Shown piece after piece: positions 36,568 through 48,964 of a stretch of 49,373 nucleotides of DNA (position 1 is its first letter; every line of letters begins with the position of its first letter). This stretch comes from Didymodactylos carnosus (Eukaryota > Rotifera > Eurotatoria > Philodinida > Philodinidae), in contig CAJNOQ010000482.1 of NCBI GenBank assembly GCA_905250885.1, positions 1-49,373 on the forward strand. Reading direction: 5' to 3'. Below the pieces are notes generated by a model. That model had not been told where the DNA came from. It was given only the letters and a program-made list of their open reading frames with translations, and searched no databases. A program made the translations under genes and the position numbers.

Positions 36568-39500
36568 ATGTTATATCATGAAGCATTTCGGATTATGAAG
36601 ACTTATACTGAGACCCATCGTTCAATACGTAGTTTAGTTGCACAAAGTTCATTTAATGTAAGTTGCCATAGATTCATAATTTTGTTTAAAAATCTTGTAT
36701 TTTTCTTGTCTTAGAATAAGCCACAATTATTAGCATTAGTGTCAAGATGTGTAAAAAACAGAACGATTCTTCAAACAATTGTCGATCGTTCAAAATTATT
36801 GGAACGTGAACAATTTTTATCCAATGATCTAGCACTCATACTTGTTTATGATGCGATTTTTGGAGTGGGTGTTCGAGGAAAATTTAAAGTAAGATACTCT
36901 CACTATTACGATCGTCTCTACAAATAGTTTTTTCTATACTGTACAACCAATTCAGATAAAGCATCTTAGTATCTTGACAATTTGATGTATGATGATTACA
37001 GTGACTTTGCGACAGTACGATATGCCAGATCTATACAAAATTTCGCCGTTTTTAAAGATTTAAAGAGGCAATTTTAAAATAAAGTATTTGAATATGAATG
37101 TTTTCAGAAGACTGTTAATACAATTTAGTTTCATGTTAATTTTCATGCGTGTAATCGCAAAAGATTTTAAAAAAACGCGTGTAAACATTGATCTGATGAG
37201 TTGTTTTTTCCCGCTAAAAGGACTTATGAATTATGAACTTTAGGTTAAAAAACTCAATTAAACGCGTTTTCGCGAAAACAAAAGGAAAAATCTCGATAAA
37301 CAAGTGTGGTGAAAAAATGAGTTGAAAGACATTTTCGAATATACGGGAGTAAACCCATTTTTCTTCAAAATATAATAAACGCGATAAATGAGACTGTTCC
37401 CGTTCAAAAAACATCAATCAGCACCGAACGACTTTTGATCACCGAAGATTGCACCATAAAAAATCTCATGTGACTTATTGTAAAAGGTTATTGATGATAA
37501 GAGCAAAATTTGAATAAAACCAAACCATCCGAGCACACCTTTTGCATATATTTCTGACTTTGTCAAAATTCTACGTACGGCTCCGGAAATATCGATATAA
37601 CATATGAATGCCCGAATTTTCTGGATAAAAGATTCTGTTTTATATCACAATTGTTTGATATTAAATTTTATGCCAGATTTTTGGCTCTTTTGGAGAATTA
37701 CCGAATATTGTAGTGACAAATCGAACATTTAAACTGCATATGTTGCTGTTTTTAAAATTATTTTCATGTTAAAAAACTGCTTGGTAATTAAGATTCGACT
37801 GACCATACATTTAAACGCTTAAACGTTGACATAGACCTCCTGAATAGTATTTTTTTAAGGTTTCGATTTCCAGTGTCACCGGAAAGTAAATCAGCTGTTT
37901 TTTTATCAGATGGCACACTCAGGATCTCTGAACTTTATTCCGGGACATCGCATACAATTCCCCTATGTCTGCCTTATTTTGAAGAGAAATGGCAGTGCTA
38001 CAAATTAAATCTAAATATTTGAAAAGAGCATTTATGCAGTATGAAACGAATACATTATCGACTTTCAGCAAGCCCGTTTTTTAGGATTTCTGACAAAATA
38101 GTCTTAATACCTAGAAAGCTGTTTATTATAGAGGGTTAGATCCAATCGGAAAGATTCAAGAGAAAACGCTTCAGACTACATCTCGATGTATATCTCGTGA
38201 GATCGATACTTGGTTAGAAACATTACACTTTTGTAAGAGAATGCTTTTAGGTTAGGTTTCACAGCAGCATCCAACATTCATATAACATAGGAAAAATTAT
38301 TTTTTGTTGAAACTGATTTTATTCTATTCATCACTCAAAACTAGGCGAAAGACATAGTTTTTTTGATCTTAGTACCTCTTCGTTGTCGAGAAGTCAACAT
38401 TTTCCTAAAGGTACCTTAAAATAGTGGACAAAACTAACCGCTTTTCATACTTTAGCTATATCTTTAAAGTCGTTTAAAGCTATATCTTTTCATCCGTTCT
38501 TTCCAAACAACATTTCATTCGAAAGAGCATAAAAAAATGTAGAATTCCAAGGGCTGCAAAATATATATCGTTTAAATTTTCATTAAGCTTTGCTAAGTAT
38601 GAAAACTCGATTTTTTTCCGAAAAAACAATCGTGTTTTTGAAAAGTCATAATTTTTAAAATTCCAGTTTTTTTCTACATGTTCAACGTTTCGGGAGTAAT
38701 GAAATAATAGGTTTTATTCGACTTTTTTATGCTCTTTCAAATAAAATGTTTTCTGGAAAGAATGGATGAAAAGTGTTAGCTAAAGTACGAAAAGCGATCA
38801 TTTTCCTCTACTATTCTGAGGTGTTTTTGTAAAAATGTTGATTTCTCGACAACGAAGAGGTACTAAGCTGAAAAGTACTTAAACTACAGCGATCATTCCC
38901 TATGCAAAATTTTGTTGATGAGTCGCTGCCGTCTGTGTTTACTTTAGCCATGTTCTCCATACATTAGCTTCACAACCTGACTAAGTGATTTGCGAATAGT
39001 TTCAGACCAAAAAGAACAATTTCTTTCCCTTAGTTTTGAGTAATGGATCGAATGAAATTGGTATCAACAAAAAATAATTTTTGCTATGAAGAAAATACTC
39101 GATATTGTCGTAAAATCCTTCTTAAAAGAATGAAAGTCTCTTGTTTAATGCTGCTTGTCATGAAGTTTTATACTATGTTTACTAATATTTATTCTTATTT
39201 TTTTTAGGGTGTGATTAAGCGAAATCAAACATCATTTGATAAATGTGTTAAAAAGTTAGTTCGTGATCGAAATTTAAACGATTCAACAGACCTTGTAACA
39301 ACATTGGATATTCATGACCCTAATTTGAATGAAATCAAATTGCCACGTTATTGTCGTATTAATCTATTAAAAACAACAGCAAAACAAATACAACATGATT
39401 TAAAAGTATTAGAATTCAAACGTCTTCGTCATATGTAAGTTTAAAAAAAAAGAAGAAAAAATTTTCAATAGAATGAGAAAAAGAGAAAAAGATGAAATAT

Positions 39501-42500
39501 TGTCCCTGCTGATTTATATATTTTGATTTTATTTTTGATTCTAATTTTTTTTATCATCTTTTCTCTAATTATATTGAAGTCGCGGTCAATACAAAAAGCA
39601 ATGAGAGAAATTGCATTAAAAATAAATCATTCGTATCTGATTAATGATGTCAGTCAATTATAGACAGATGTTTTATGTGTGCTGTGAGAGGACAGAAAAA
39701 GAACAATTTTTGTTTTCTTTTATATTATAACTGATAATCGTAATTGTAAAGAGGATGGAGTATTTTTGTCACTAGAGAATTTACTATTAATAATCTTCTA
39801 TAATTGTTGTTAACGTCTGTGATTATAATTTCACTTCTGCATTTTTATCATTGGAAAATTGTGTTAATTGCACCATTTTTTATTGTTGATGGTGTCGGTC
39901 ATGAATCTATATGAATTCTGAAATCAAATTAGGAAGTTAGAAGATTTATAACATTAGAATCAGATTCTTTTAAGTAAAGAAAGGTTGCATAGTTGTCTTT
40001 CCTGATATGAAGTACACCTTCACCTCTCTCGCATTTATAAAGAATGATCCCTTCCCACTCAAAAATTGATTTTCGAGAGGAAATGTTTGATCTTAACCAA
40101 ATTTACAGAGAATGTTAGCCCTATCAAATTGCGTTCACACTAAAAATTTGAACTCGAAATCATGAGTTTTCTCTAAGTTATTCTAGATACAAAGGTCAAA
40201 CAAGTAGAATTGGTCATTTACAAGATTTCTCCTATATTTTAAATTCTAGAAACCTGGCATTGGTCTTAAATGAAAAAGAAAACTATGTGCTATGATAGAG
40301 CAGAGCCTAATTTTAAAAATTTTTGTTTTTTGTCGTTTCCCTAATGGTTTACCTCGAAAACCTGAAAAACTATGGACTAATCTTACCGAATACCTTTTTT
40401 ATATTATCTCAAAGACTAAAATGAAATTAGAAAAACCAGGCTCTACTATGCCGTAGCGCCGAGTTTTCTTTTTAATTTAAGACTAATGCAAGGTTGCTAG
40501 AACTTAACATAGAGAAGAAATCTTGTAAATGGTGGCAGATTTAACTTAAAAAAGCGATTTTGAAAAAAAAAATGATCCTTTAGAAAAGCTTGTCAAATCC
40601 TCTCAAAAACCATCGTAAAATCAAAAATCTATAGTGTATTTGAAAGCAGACACTTTGGGCTATCTAACCATGTATAAATCTCAAAATCGACTTTTTTTGA
40701 GTGGACGGTCGTTAATACCGAGCCATGATTTTTCAGGATAAACAGATCTCGCGAAGTAGTAGAAAAGTTCTATAGTCATTTTGCCAACAACCCTCTGTAA
40801 TCTGTTGTCTTTTTTTCCATGTTTCTTTTGTCAAAATCACTTTTTTCATGTGTGACTGTTGTTCAAAATTTTGAAAACAAAAAGAAAATAGACATACGGT
40901 TAGATCTTGTCTCTTTGTGATAAAAATTTAAGCGTTCTAATGTGTTCTAAGTGAAGCACTGTTGTGAAAAACAGCTACTTTTTTCTGTTAAGACATCTGC
41001 AACGTAAAACTAAGCATGGGGAAACACGCGTCTAATATAACCACTTAGTGCAGGATTTTCCAAAGTTAATGTCTCATTTACAAGAGAACATTTTTATGTA
41101 TTATACTGTTTAGTTTAAAGAAAAAGTTTGTCTTTTTTTGTGTGTCTCAGTGTGAAAATAATTTTAGCAAAAAAAAATGATGTTGAAATAATTTTTTTGT
41201 GAAAATACGTTAAAAGAGGACAGACACATGACTCTATATTAGAACATATCAAACTCGATTTTCAAAAAAACAACAGGATACTTTCGAAATCATCGTTTTT
41301 CTATATCATGATATCAAATCTTTCCGTTAATAGACGTTTGTTGTACAACTACTAACAAGTAAACAAGTTCTTATACATTTAGACTACTTAGGTGAGCATC
41401 TGTCAAATAGAGTTGAACTTTTTGAACAGTCACTTGGTAAAAATTACACAATATACAATTACGTTCTTTTAGTCGATCTAAACGATAATTTTTGTTAATG
41501 ATCTATTTTATCTCCATCATACAACTGATATTATATATAGTATTCCTATTATTTTTTTTTTCACAATTACAAAACAGAAGTCATGCATCGTCGCGATGTC
41601 AATAAAAAAAAATAAAAAAAATGAAATGATTTACTCATCTTGAATGTGAATGATAATCAAAAACTAATTGACCAAACTAATTTCAATGCCATCATTATAA
41701 TAGACTGGGAGAATATATCAATCATGATGATTTGACTTTTATTTTATTTTTTTTGCTTGGTAGTTTTATCCTATCACACATTATTGTGAATGAAAAGGGA
41801 TATATAGGAGTGACGAAATAACATTTGAAACAAAAATTAGCAAACAGATGCATAATCCATTCAATGTGACGGATTTTTCTTTTTACTTTTCGTTCTATTA
41901 ACAGCATTCACCTCGTTTTTTGATGATGAAGAAGAAGAAGAAAAAAAATCCATTGAATGATTTATCACTGTCTATAATTGCTTATGGGATTTAACCATTT
42001 CTCTGTACAATTAAAAAGTTTAATTTTTTTTGTTTTTTTTTTTGCTTTGAATAACTAATTTCAATTATGGTATTTTAGTATTTTAATCCGAAAAAGAGAA
42101 AAAAAGAAAAAGAAAGTGATGGGTATATGTTATTTACCTATATATGTTAATTGGTTATCAATAATATAACATTATCAAATTATGACTATTTATGTTTTGT
42201 AAAGAATAAAATCAAGACAAGTGAATTATATACAAAAAATTTTGTCAAAGCACCGCTAAAATTGTGAAACTCCTATATCCTTCATTCAATAGTTTAACTG
42301 AGCATATCTCATAAATAAATTAATCTTTATTTTCGGTAGTTTTTCTTAATGATTTAACTCTGATTTATTTTGTTAAACCTTGATTATTCGGTTTCTAATA
42401 ACATTTTCGTTTAGTTATAATTTAAGATGATTTACTAGGAGAGATGGGGATTAAAAAACCACCGAAAACCATGGGATTTTGGGTGTATAATCTCAACGTC

Positions 42501-45500
42501 TCTTTACGGAGTTTCAAAAAACTAAAAGATATTTTACATAAGTAATATGATTAAAATATGGATTGTATTAGCTCGTCGAATAGCGAGAACAGTTGAAAAT
42601 ACATGTGATTCGAGCATGTTGTGAGCTACTAGTCGACATATAATAAGTTAGAACAAAAAGTGAATATTTTAATCAAATAATGATTTGATCTTTCTCTTAT
42701 TTAACACCGCTCATCATTTCTTTTATTTTGGTTTTTTCATCAATCGAATGTCGTCCACTATCAAAAATTAAGAGAAAAATTTCTTCTATTTTGTTTTGTT
42801 TTTTTTCGCGTTTTATGATGTTATCTTATGGATGATCGAAATGACACATTCAACTTAATTGAGTCTATAGACTACTATTCATACTATTATTATATAAAAG
42901 ATAATGAAACAACATAACAAAAATTCAATAGTGAAAGTCAGAAGACAACTGTTAAATAATTATAACATGAATAATTAACATGTTTTTTCATTTTTCATGG
43001 GAAAAAAGACAAATCAAAGAATACACACATTCATATGAAATAAATTAAGAATATTATATCATAGAAACATTCGTCGATCATCATATTACAGTTAATTAGA
43101 AACTGTAGCAACAAATGCCCCAGATGAATAGGAGAAAAATGTCGGTTACTTCAATAGTAATCATTGTCACGGTTATAAATTATACATACACAAAAGAATA
43201 CACACTTGTTATATTCATCTTCGGCAAAGTCTAAAAAGTTAAATCAAATTTTCGATTGTTATGTATCTAATGTTAGAGATATTTTATAGTGAGAATTCTG
43301 CGCAAAGAACGTCGATTAGAATTTGTTTATTCATTCTAACTGTATATCGAGATATTTTCAAATTCTTTGGTTTTTTTTCGTCTCTTTTAGTGAGAATTTT
43401 GAAAGTTCTTCTTTATTGATTTCAGAATTTAATCGAAAAATATAGCCAAAGATCAATGTCTAGTGACGAATAATGCTCAATTATTTATTTCAAAAACTTG
43501 TTGATCGTGTTATATGCGCTAGTTAGTTAAAGTAAAAAGAGAGAAATCAATAGTCTAACAATTTGTCAATGATTAATGAGTAAGAATCATATACCAAACA
43601 AAATTTAGGAAATACGCATTGTTTTCTGAGTTCTACTTCTGCAGTCTCAGTTGAAGCATGAATAGGAGACTATACATTAGTGCTTACACACTTGGAAATA
43701 AAGAAACACGTGATAGAATAACATCCGAAAAATATTAGCATAACAATAGTTAAAAAATGTGGATGACGCTTATTTTGATGCTTTTATTGATATGTCGATC
43801 ACAAAAACCTAGTACGCCACTACGTTTACACCAATATCGTTTTTTTTAAGCTCCGTTTAACTATTGAAGTTTATTTACGTTAGATTCGTAGTAAATTTAA
43901 TTTTAGACAATGCACTATTTGAACATCAGTTAAATACAGCAATCTATCCATGATCAATCTAAAAAGTTTTCTTTTCAGGAAATCGAGAGTGAAATTAAAA
44001 ATCATTGTGTCATAATTTTCTAAATGGAACTTAAAAAAAAGATAACGCTGTGTCGACATCATTAGCAGGGATTTTCGAACGTTTTTGGTTTGGATAAAAA
44101 CACAAACACTTTTAGAAAAAATTCACTGATGAAAACAAATAAAAACGAGAGAGTAATCATCTCTCTTTCTCGTCTTAATCGCAAAACGTTTCGTTATTCT
44201 ATATAACTTTGACTATTTTGTGAAATACATCATTTTAAAAGAGAAAATTTACTTTAAATGTACTGTGTGTAGTGTCATGATGGAATATATGAAATAATAG
44301 AATGAATGTAGGTTATCTATCTGAGACGTTTTTACCAAGTACTTAATTTAATTTCAAAAAGTAGACTTTACAGTAGTAGAATTATTGTGTGAATAAAAAA
44401 AAAAAAGAACAAAATACAACATGAAAATTCAACAAAAACAAATATTTAATTATAATTGGACGATGAATATGTTCTAAATTATATTTTTATTATTTTTCGA
44501 TTGTAAACGTTTAACATGTAATGGTATTGGACATATAATTTTTGTTTGTGTTTCATTTGTCTCTGTATGATGTTGATTAAATTGTCTTAATGCGCCAGCT
44601 TTAATACGTTTCCATTTAGCACGACGATTTTGAAACCATATTTTTACTTGTATTTCACTTAAATTTAATGTTTTAGCTATATCTGAACGTTCAATTAATG
44701 ATAAATATTTTTTATTATGAAATTCTTTTTCTAATTCAATTAATTGATCATTTGTAAATGCTGTACGTTTACGACGTGATTTATTTGAATTATTTGTCGA
44801 ACCAATATCTGGAATAGAATTATCTTGTGATAACATATTTTGACGAAATAAAATTCTATCTGGTGATGATAATGATGGTGTAGTTGTTGTAATTGAAGAT
44901 CCCAAAGATGAATTATCATCATCATCACTAAAACTTGATGTTCGTGAATTTGTTGTATTATTTGAACTGTTCAAACTGGTTGAATGATTTCGATTTTCTA
45001 TAATAGAATAAAAGAAATATTTTAGTTTAATTATGTTTAAATAAAATTTTATTATTATTATTGGATTATTTAAATTACAGCACTAATGTTTATAAATACT
45101 AATTTTTAATATACTTTTATTCGTACAAATATTACATTTAACAGCTAAATATTTTGATGTTTGCCAACATCTTCAGCAATAATGTTGCTACTGATGAAGA
45201 CGTTGGTAAACGTCGAAACGTTTTAACTGTTAAATGTAATATTTATAGAAATAAAAGTATATTAAAAATTAGAATTTGTAAATGTTTAAATAAAAGAAAA
45301 AATATATTTTAATTTATCTTTGAAATATATTTTACCTGATTGTGTTTTTAATTTTAAATAAGAACTATTTGTATTTTGTTGATAATTTAAAAATGATTGT
45401 AAATAGGGATGAAATAAATAGGGATATAAAGAAGAATTAAAATATTGCTGTTGATGTTGTTGTGATTGTTGTGGTTGTGAATTTTTTATTTTTATTGTTC

Positions 45501-48500
45501 GTTGCTCAATATTATTTTCATTTTCATTTTCATTAGAAACATTTAACAACGAGTCAATGGAAAATTTAGACATGTTGTTTTCAATGTTTATGAAAATTTT
45601 ATAAAATGATAGAATAAACTGTTCATATTCTCATTCATATATCTATTTAGAATAGTGTTTTAATTTTTGATTGGCTGATCGATTATCCTACCCGTTGATT
45701 TGATTTATAATTGGTTAAAAATCAAGAAGAAAGAGAAAAATATAAAAGAAAAGCAAAAAAAAAAAAAATATATAGAAATCATCTCCCTCTCTCTCTCTCG
45801 CCACTATATTAATTGCCATCATTAATACAATCAAAAAACGAAAAGAAAAGAAAGAAGATTGTTATAATCGTTTGATTGATTGACTGTCTGATGTTTGTTG
45901 TTTTTACTTCACACTTTTCATTTCAATGATCATCATTTTCAAACGATTTTAAGCCGATATATATATGTATAGTGTAAATTGATAGTTAAGAAACATCATG
46001 AGTGAATAAATCAGCAACCACATCCTTTTAATATAAAAGCAAGTGATGCTTTTTTCTATAAAACTATTTGGTGTTGTTGTTGTTGTAAATTAAAGATCAG
46101 TAAACGTTTTACATAATTAAACGTCTGTGATAAAATCAACTTTCACAGACCTAAAAGAGTTTCATTTATAGATGGGAAAAACAACAGCAATAAGTTATTA
46201 CATGATAAATGGTTAATTTTGAAATTTAATGATGGTTGCTGATTGTTTAAAATGGAAACAAATCTAAATTTTATTGTATGGTCAGAGGCGACGCTCTAAT
46301 AATGGTCGAGTTTCTAATACAAAAAGTCTTTGGCTTTAATTTTTTGAAAATTAGTTACAACAGTAGAAAAATTTGTTGCGACCAGTGGCGGCGTGAAGGA
46401 GTTGAAACAGAGGGTGGACTGTAGTTCCAAAAATCGGAGTAAGTTCAAAAACGTTTTTTTGACAAGTTTGTTAAAGTAAAGTAAACGATACAAAACTCGC
46501 CATTTTATTTATTTCGGACGTACTGTTGTATAATCAGTTACCATCACACTTGTAGACACATGAAGGAAACTGCATTTTTAGATGTTCCTTCATATAGTGT
46601 ATTCAAAAACGAGGTGGGTGCTCCATTGAGACAAGCATTTTTTTTAAGAGAACGCAAGAAAAAAAAATTTTCTGGTTGGGTAAAAGCGCTTTATTTTTAT
46701 TTTTGAGGGTGTCGCATCACCCCACACATCCCTCAGTAACGTCAGCTCTGATCCCTGTATATGGTCAAAAGTGATGTTTTTATATATGAAAAAGACGAGA
46801 TGATCTTATGATATCTTAGTAAAACATCGTGCCTTTGAAAATATAAGAAATAAATTGCCAATTACAATACAATACAATTGCTGTATTGCCAATACAGACG
46901 TTTTAATACGTTTGTTGATAAGTCAAAACAGAAAGGATGACGCTATGTGATGCGTCATTGTCGTCTTTACAGTCGAATTTGTTCATTTGTGATGTATATA
47001 ATTAGCTTGATGAAATTATTTAAGTGAGTTGTGAGTGATATTTATTTTTGAAAATGTGTTACTCAATAACACTTAAACTTAAAAGAAAAATGATGTGTCA
47101 AGTATATCATTGTTGTTTGTTTTGTTTTTTTCATTTTTGAGATTCATTTTTATTAACAAACAATTCTAAATTGAGTACAATATTTGTCATTTTCACTTTT
47201 TTTTCTTCTTCTATTTTCTCAAATTGACTTGTTAATTGAACGATTAACAAAATGAAAATGTGTGTGACAACAATGAAAATTGATCATAAAAGACGTGTGT
47301 GTTATCATATAGAATGAAAAGAAGTGTTGTTTATTACAGACACAGATTAGTTGATAAGTGACCGATAAATATGTAAATAGCTTTTTAATAGTGATATCCA
47401 TTTCCTTCAAGATATTAAACTTTCTCATTTTTTTTCACATCGACATGAGAAATTAATCAAACAGATCAGCGGGTGTCAATGGTCGATTTATTGTACCATT
47501 ATGAACGGAAAGTAAATGTTTAGAAGAAGAAGAAAAAAAAGAGGAAGTGTCAATTTATGTATGCGAAACTCTAATTTATTAAAATAAATTTTAGTTTCTT
47601 TCTAATCAGAGCGGTGAGTGTATTAAAACTTTAAAGGATAATATATAAAACGTACAGTTATTTACATAATATTTCTTCTTTGCTGATTTTGTGACATCTA
47701 CGTTAAAACTGGTATCGGAAAAATAACAACAACACATATTAGTGTTATTTAACAGTTAGTCGATTTTTCATTGTAGACGATTAGGTTGATTATTAGTCTC
47801 GAAATTCACTTTTATTTGAAAATGAAATTCTTCATCATATACATAGAGTCTCACATCTATATACTGTCGACAATCTACTGTTTGTTTTCGGCTACTTTTT
47901 AATTGAGATCACTATTTTTTGTACTCACTCTCACTTTACTTCCCACTCTCTGATGTTTGTTTGATGTAAATTAAGACTTTCAAAATGAGACCACATTTTA
48001 TCAGAAAGTAGTCTCAATTTAGAAGATTCGTTGTTTTCTAATACATCGTGTGAGCATACTAACGGTTTTTACAGATGTCTAAGAATGTTTTTTTTGCATT
48101 TGTCTAATCGTAGATCTCTATAAGGGTTTTTTCTACCTAGAACCTGAGGATAAGTTTAGAAAGTGTCTATGTAGCAGGGTAAAGCGAGAGTGTACGAGCC
48201 AGGATTTTCCGAAAATATTTTATTAGAGAAAAATGTTGCCAATGAAATTGTCAGAACATTACGAAGAAAAAATATATATTTCTGGACTGCTTCCGAGACA
48301 AACGACATAGCAGAATAGTCTTATTCTCTATAATAACAAAAACTTTCTTCAATAGATTGTGTTCGTTTGGGTGGGATTTGTCCCTTAGTGTTATTTTATC
48401 AATATTTGAAAGAGATTTCTTTTTTCATGTCAACGTGTATGAACAAATCTTATATTTATTATATGCGCTTAGCTGTATGATAATCGAGAGATGCGATAAT

Positions 48501-48964
48501 TGACTATTTGTTGTCTATGTTTTTGTAATATGGAATAATTATTTATTGATACTTTCTTTATTTTTCCATATTGGAATCTGAAAACTGTAAGATAATCAAC
48601 ATCTTTAATGTAATACCATCAACTCTTCTCTTTCTAAAATTTTCAAATAATAATAGTTCTATATCATAATAACAATGAGCCTTGAAGTGTAATCTATTAT
48701 GTTTCATGCTGTTATGTAGGAGTATTACAATGTTGATGATTAAGATTTTCAAAGTAGTGCCTATACAGAAATAATTTCTTTAAATAAAACTATTTGTTTT
48801 CTTTTATTTGTTGTAGAAATGATATTCAAACGGGAATAGATCGTCTAACGAATTCAACATATTTCAAAGATCCACAAGTGGCCAATATATTGGTTTTTCC
48901 AACAGATACAAAATTTTTCGATTATGATATTTATAAAAATCGTCATTTAATTTTAATGGATAAG
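36568..48964 (+). CDS. NSUN5: NSUN5 (rRNA cytosine-C5 methyltransferase), N-terminal part
   Basis: Coding exons 36568-36657, 36715-36888, 39208-39434 and 48817-48964 join in phase into 213 codons and continue past the window edge. An in-frame TAA at 36559 precedes the start. The sequence follows human NSUN5 closely through [40 protein letters not shown] and [11 protein letters not shown]...RHLILMDK, without gaps at the exon joins. NSUN5 (yeast Rcm1) methylates one conserved cytosine of large-subunit rRNA in the nucleolus. The part seen is the N-terminal and pre-catalytic region; the SAM-binding fold and catalytic cysteines would lie to the right. Introns 2 (2.3 kb) and 3 (9.4 kb) are far larger than the window's usual 50-75 bp and hold fold-back elements and an antisense Gbx gene. 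Confidence 0.92.
36889..39207 (+). other. NSUN5 intron 2 with large fold-back structure
   Basis: 2.3-kb intron. Its right half is mostly a nested inverted repeat (about 38288-39094). The left half (36889-38280) shows no exon, RNA gene or clear repeat. Confidence 0.65.
38288..39094. mobile_element. Nested fold-back element in NSUN5 intron 2
   Basis: Inner arms: 38368-38391 is an exact 24-bp reverse complement of 38844-38867, and weaker matching continues inward to about 38515 and 38720. Outer arms: 38288-38357 pairs imperfectly with about 39010-39094 (shared ATTATTTTTTGTTGA and ACTCAAAACTA). It has no coding capacity. It is probably a decayed non-autonomous DNA element, or two nested ones. 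Confidence 0.7.
40055..40704. mobile_element. Diverged 650-bp fold-back element
   Basis: The ends CCACTCAAAAA (40055-40065) and the matching inverted end near 40694-40704 enclose two imperfect arms. The best-matching part pairs about 40217-40310 with about 40436-40535 (shared ACAAGATTTCT, GCATTGGTCTTAA-like and AGAGC-AGGCT blocks). No open frame of note. A non-autonomous element is likely. Confidence 0.6.
44445..44450 (-). promoter_or_regulatory. Candidate poly(A) signal of Gbx
   Basis: The minus strand reads ATTAAA, a common variant, about 24 nt after the Gbx stop codon. No canonical AATAAA lies close downstream on that strand. Confidence 0.35.
44474..45573 (-). CDS. Gbx: Gbx homeobox transcription factor
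   Basis: Two exons on the minus strand, 45573-45336 and 44997-44474, joined in phase 1 across a 338-bp intron, encode 253 aa. Near the N-terminus FSIDSLL matches the Gbx FSIDSLIG element, an Eh1-like motif that in the family recruits Groucho/TLE corepressors. The homeodomain (about residues 154-213) contains [15 protein letters not shown] and [16 protein letters not shown], and the recognition helix [16 protein letters not shown] keeps Trp48, Phe49, Asn51 and Arg53. Downstream, [13 protein letters not shown] matches the Gbx-specific KIVVPIPVHVSRF segment. Together these separate it from other ANTP-class genes. The linker is Asn/Ser/Asp-rich and the protein is shorter than vertebrate Gbx (about 350 aa). 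Gbx factors pattern the anterior nervous system. The gene lies wholly inside NSUN5 intron 3 in antisense orientation. Confidence 0.95.
45033..45295. mobile_element. Fold-back element inside the Gbx intron
   Basis: Arms 45085-45178 and about 45190-45287 are imperfect inverted copies (shared TAATTTTTAATATACTTTTATT and AATATTACATTTAACAG). The 14-base word ATGTTTAAATAAAA occurs at 45033-45046 and again at 45282-45295, so the structure may be an insertion flanked by a target duplication. It fills most of the 338-bp intron. The right arm carries CTGATGA, a 6-bp hairpin and GAAAC in hammerhead-like order. Confidence 0.65.
46383..46757. mobile_element. Possible decayed DNA-transposon remnant
   Basis: A block with higher GC than its surroundings starts CAGTGGCGGCG and ends GATCCCTG, words often seen at hAT-type and related transposon ends. 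The two ends are only weakly complementary and no duplication flanks them, so this is tentative. Confidence 0.25.

Larger units (their letters stand above)
39435..48816 (+). other. NSUN5 intron 3, 9.4 kb, hosting Gbx
   Basis: Donor GTAAGT at 39435 and acceptor TTGTAG at 48811-48816, phase 2. The protein on each side aligns to human NSUN5 without missing residues, so no exon appears skipped. Contents: a 650-bp fold-back element (40055-40704), the minus-strand Gbx gene (44474-45573), a possible decayed transposon end (46383-46757), and A/T-rich sequence that may hold regulatory DNA. Confidence 0.8.

Noticed and set aside
46383..46757. Complete hAT element
   Set aside because: The ends only vaguely match each other and no target duplication was found; kept only as a low-confidence remnant.
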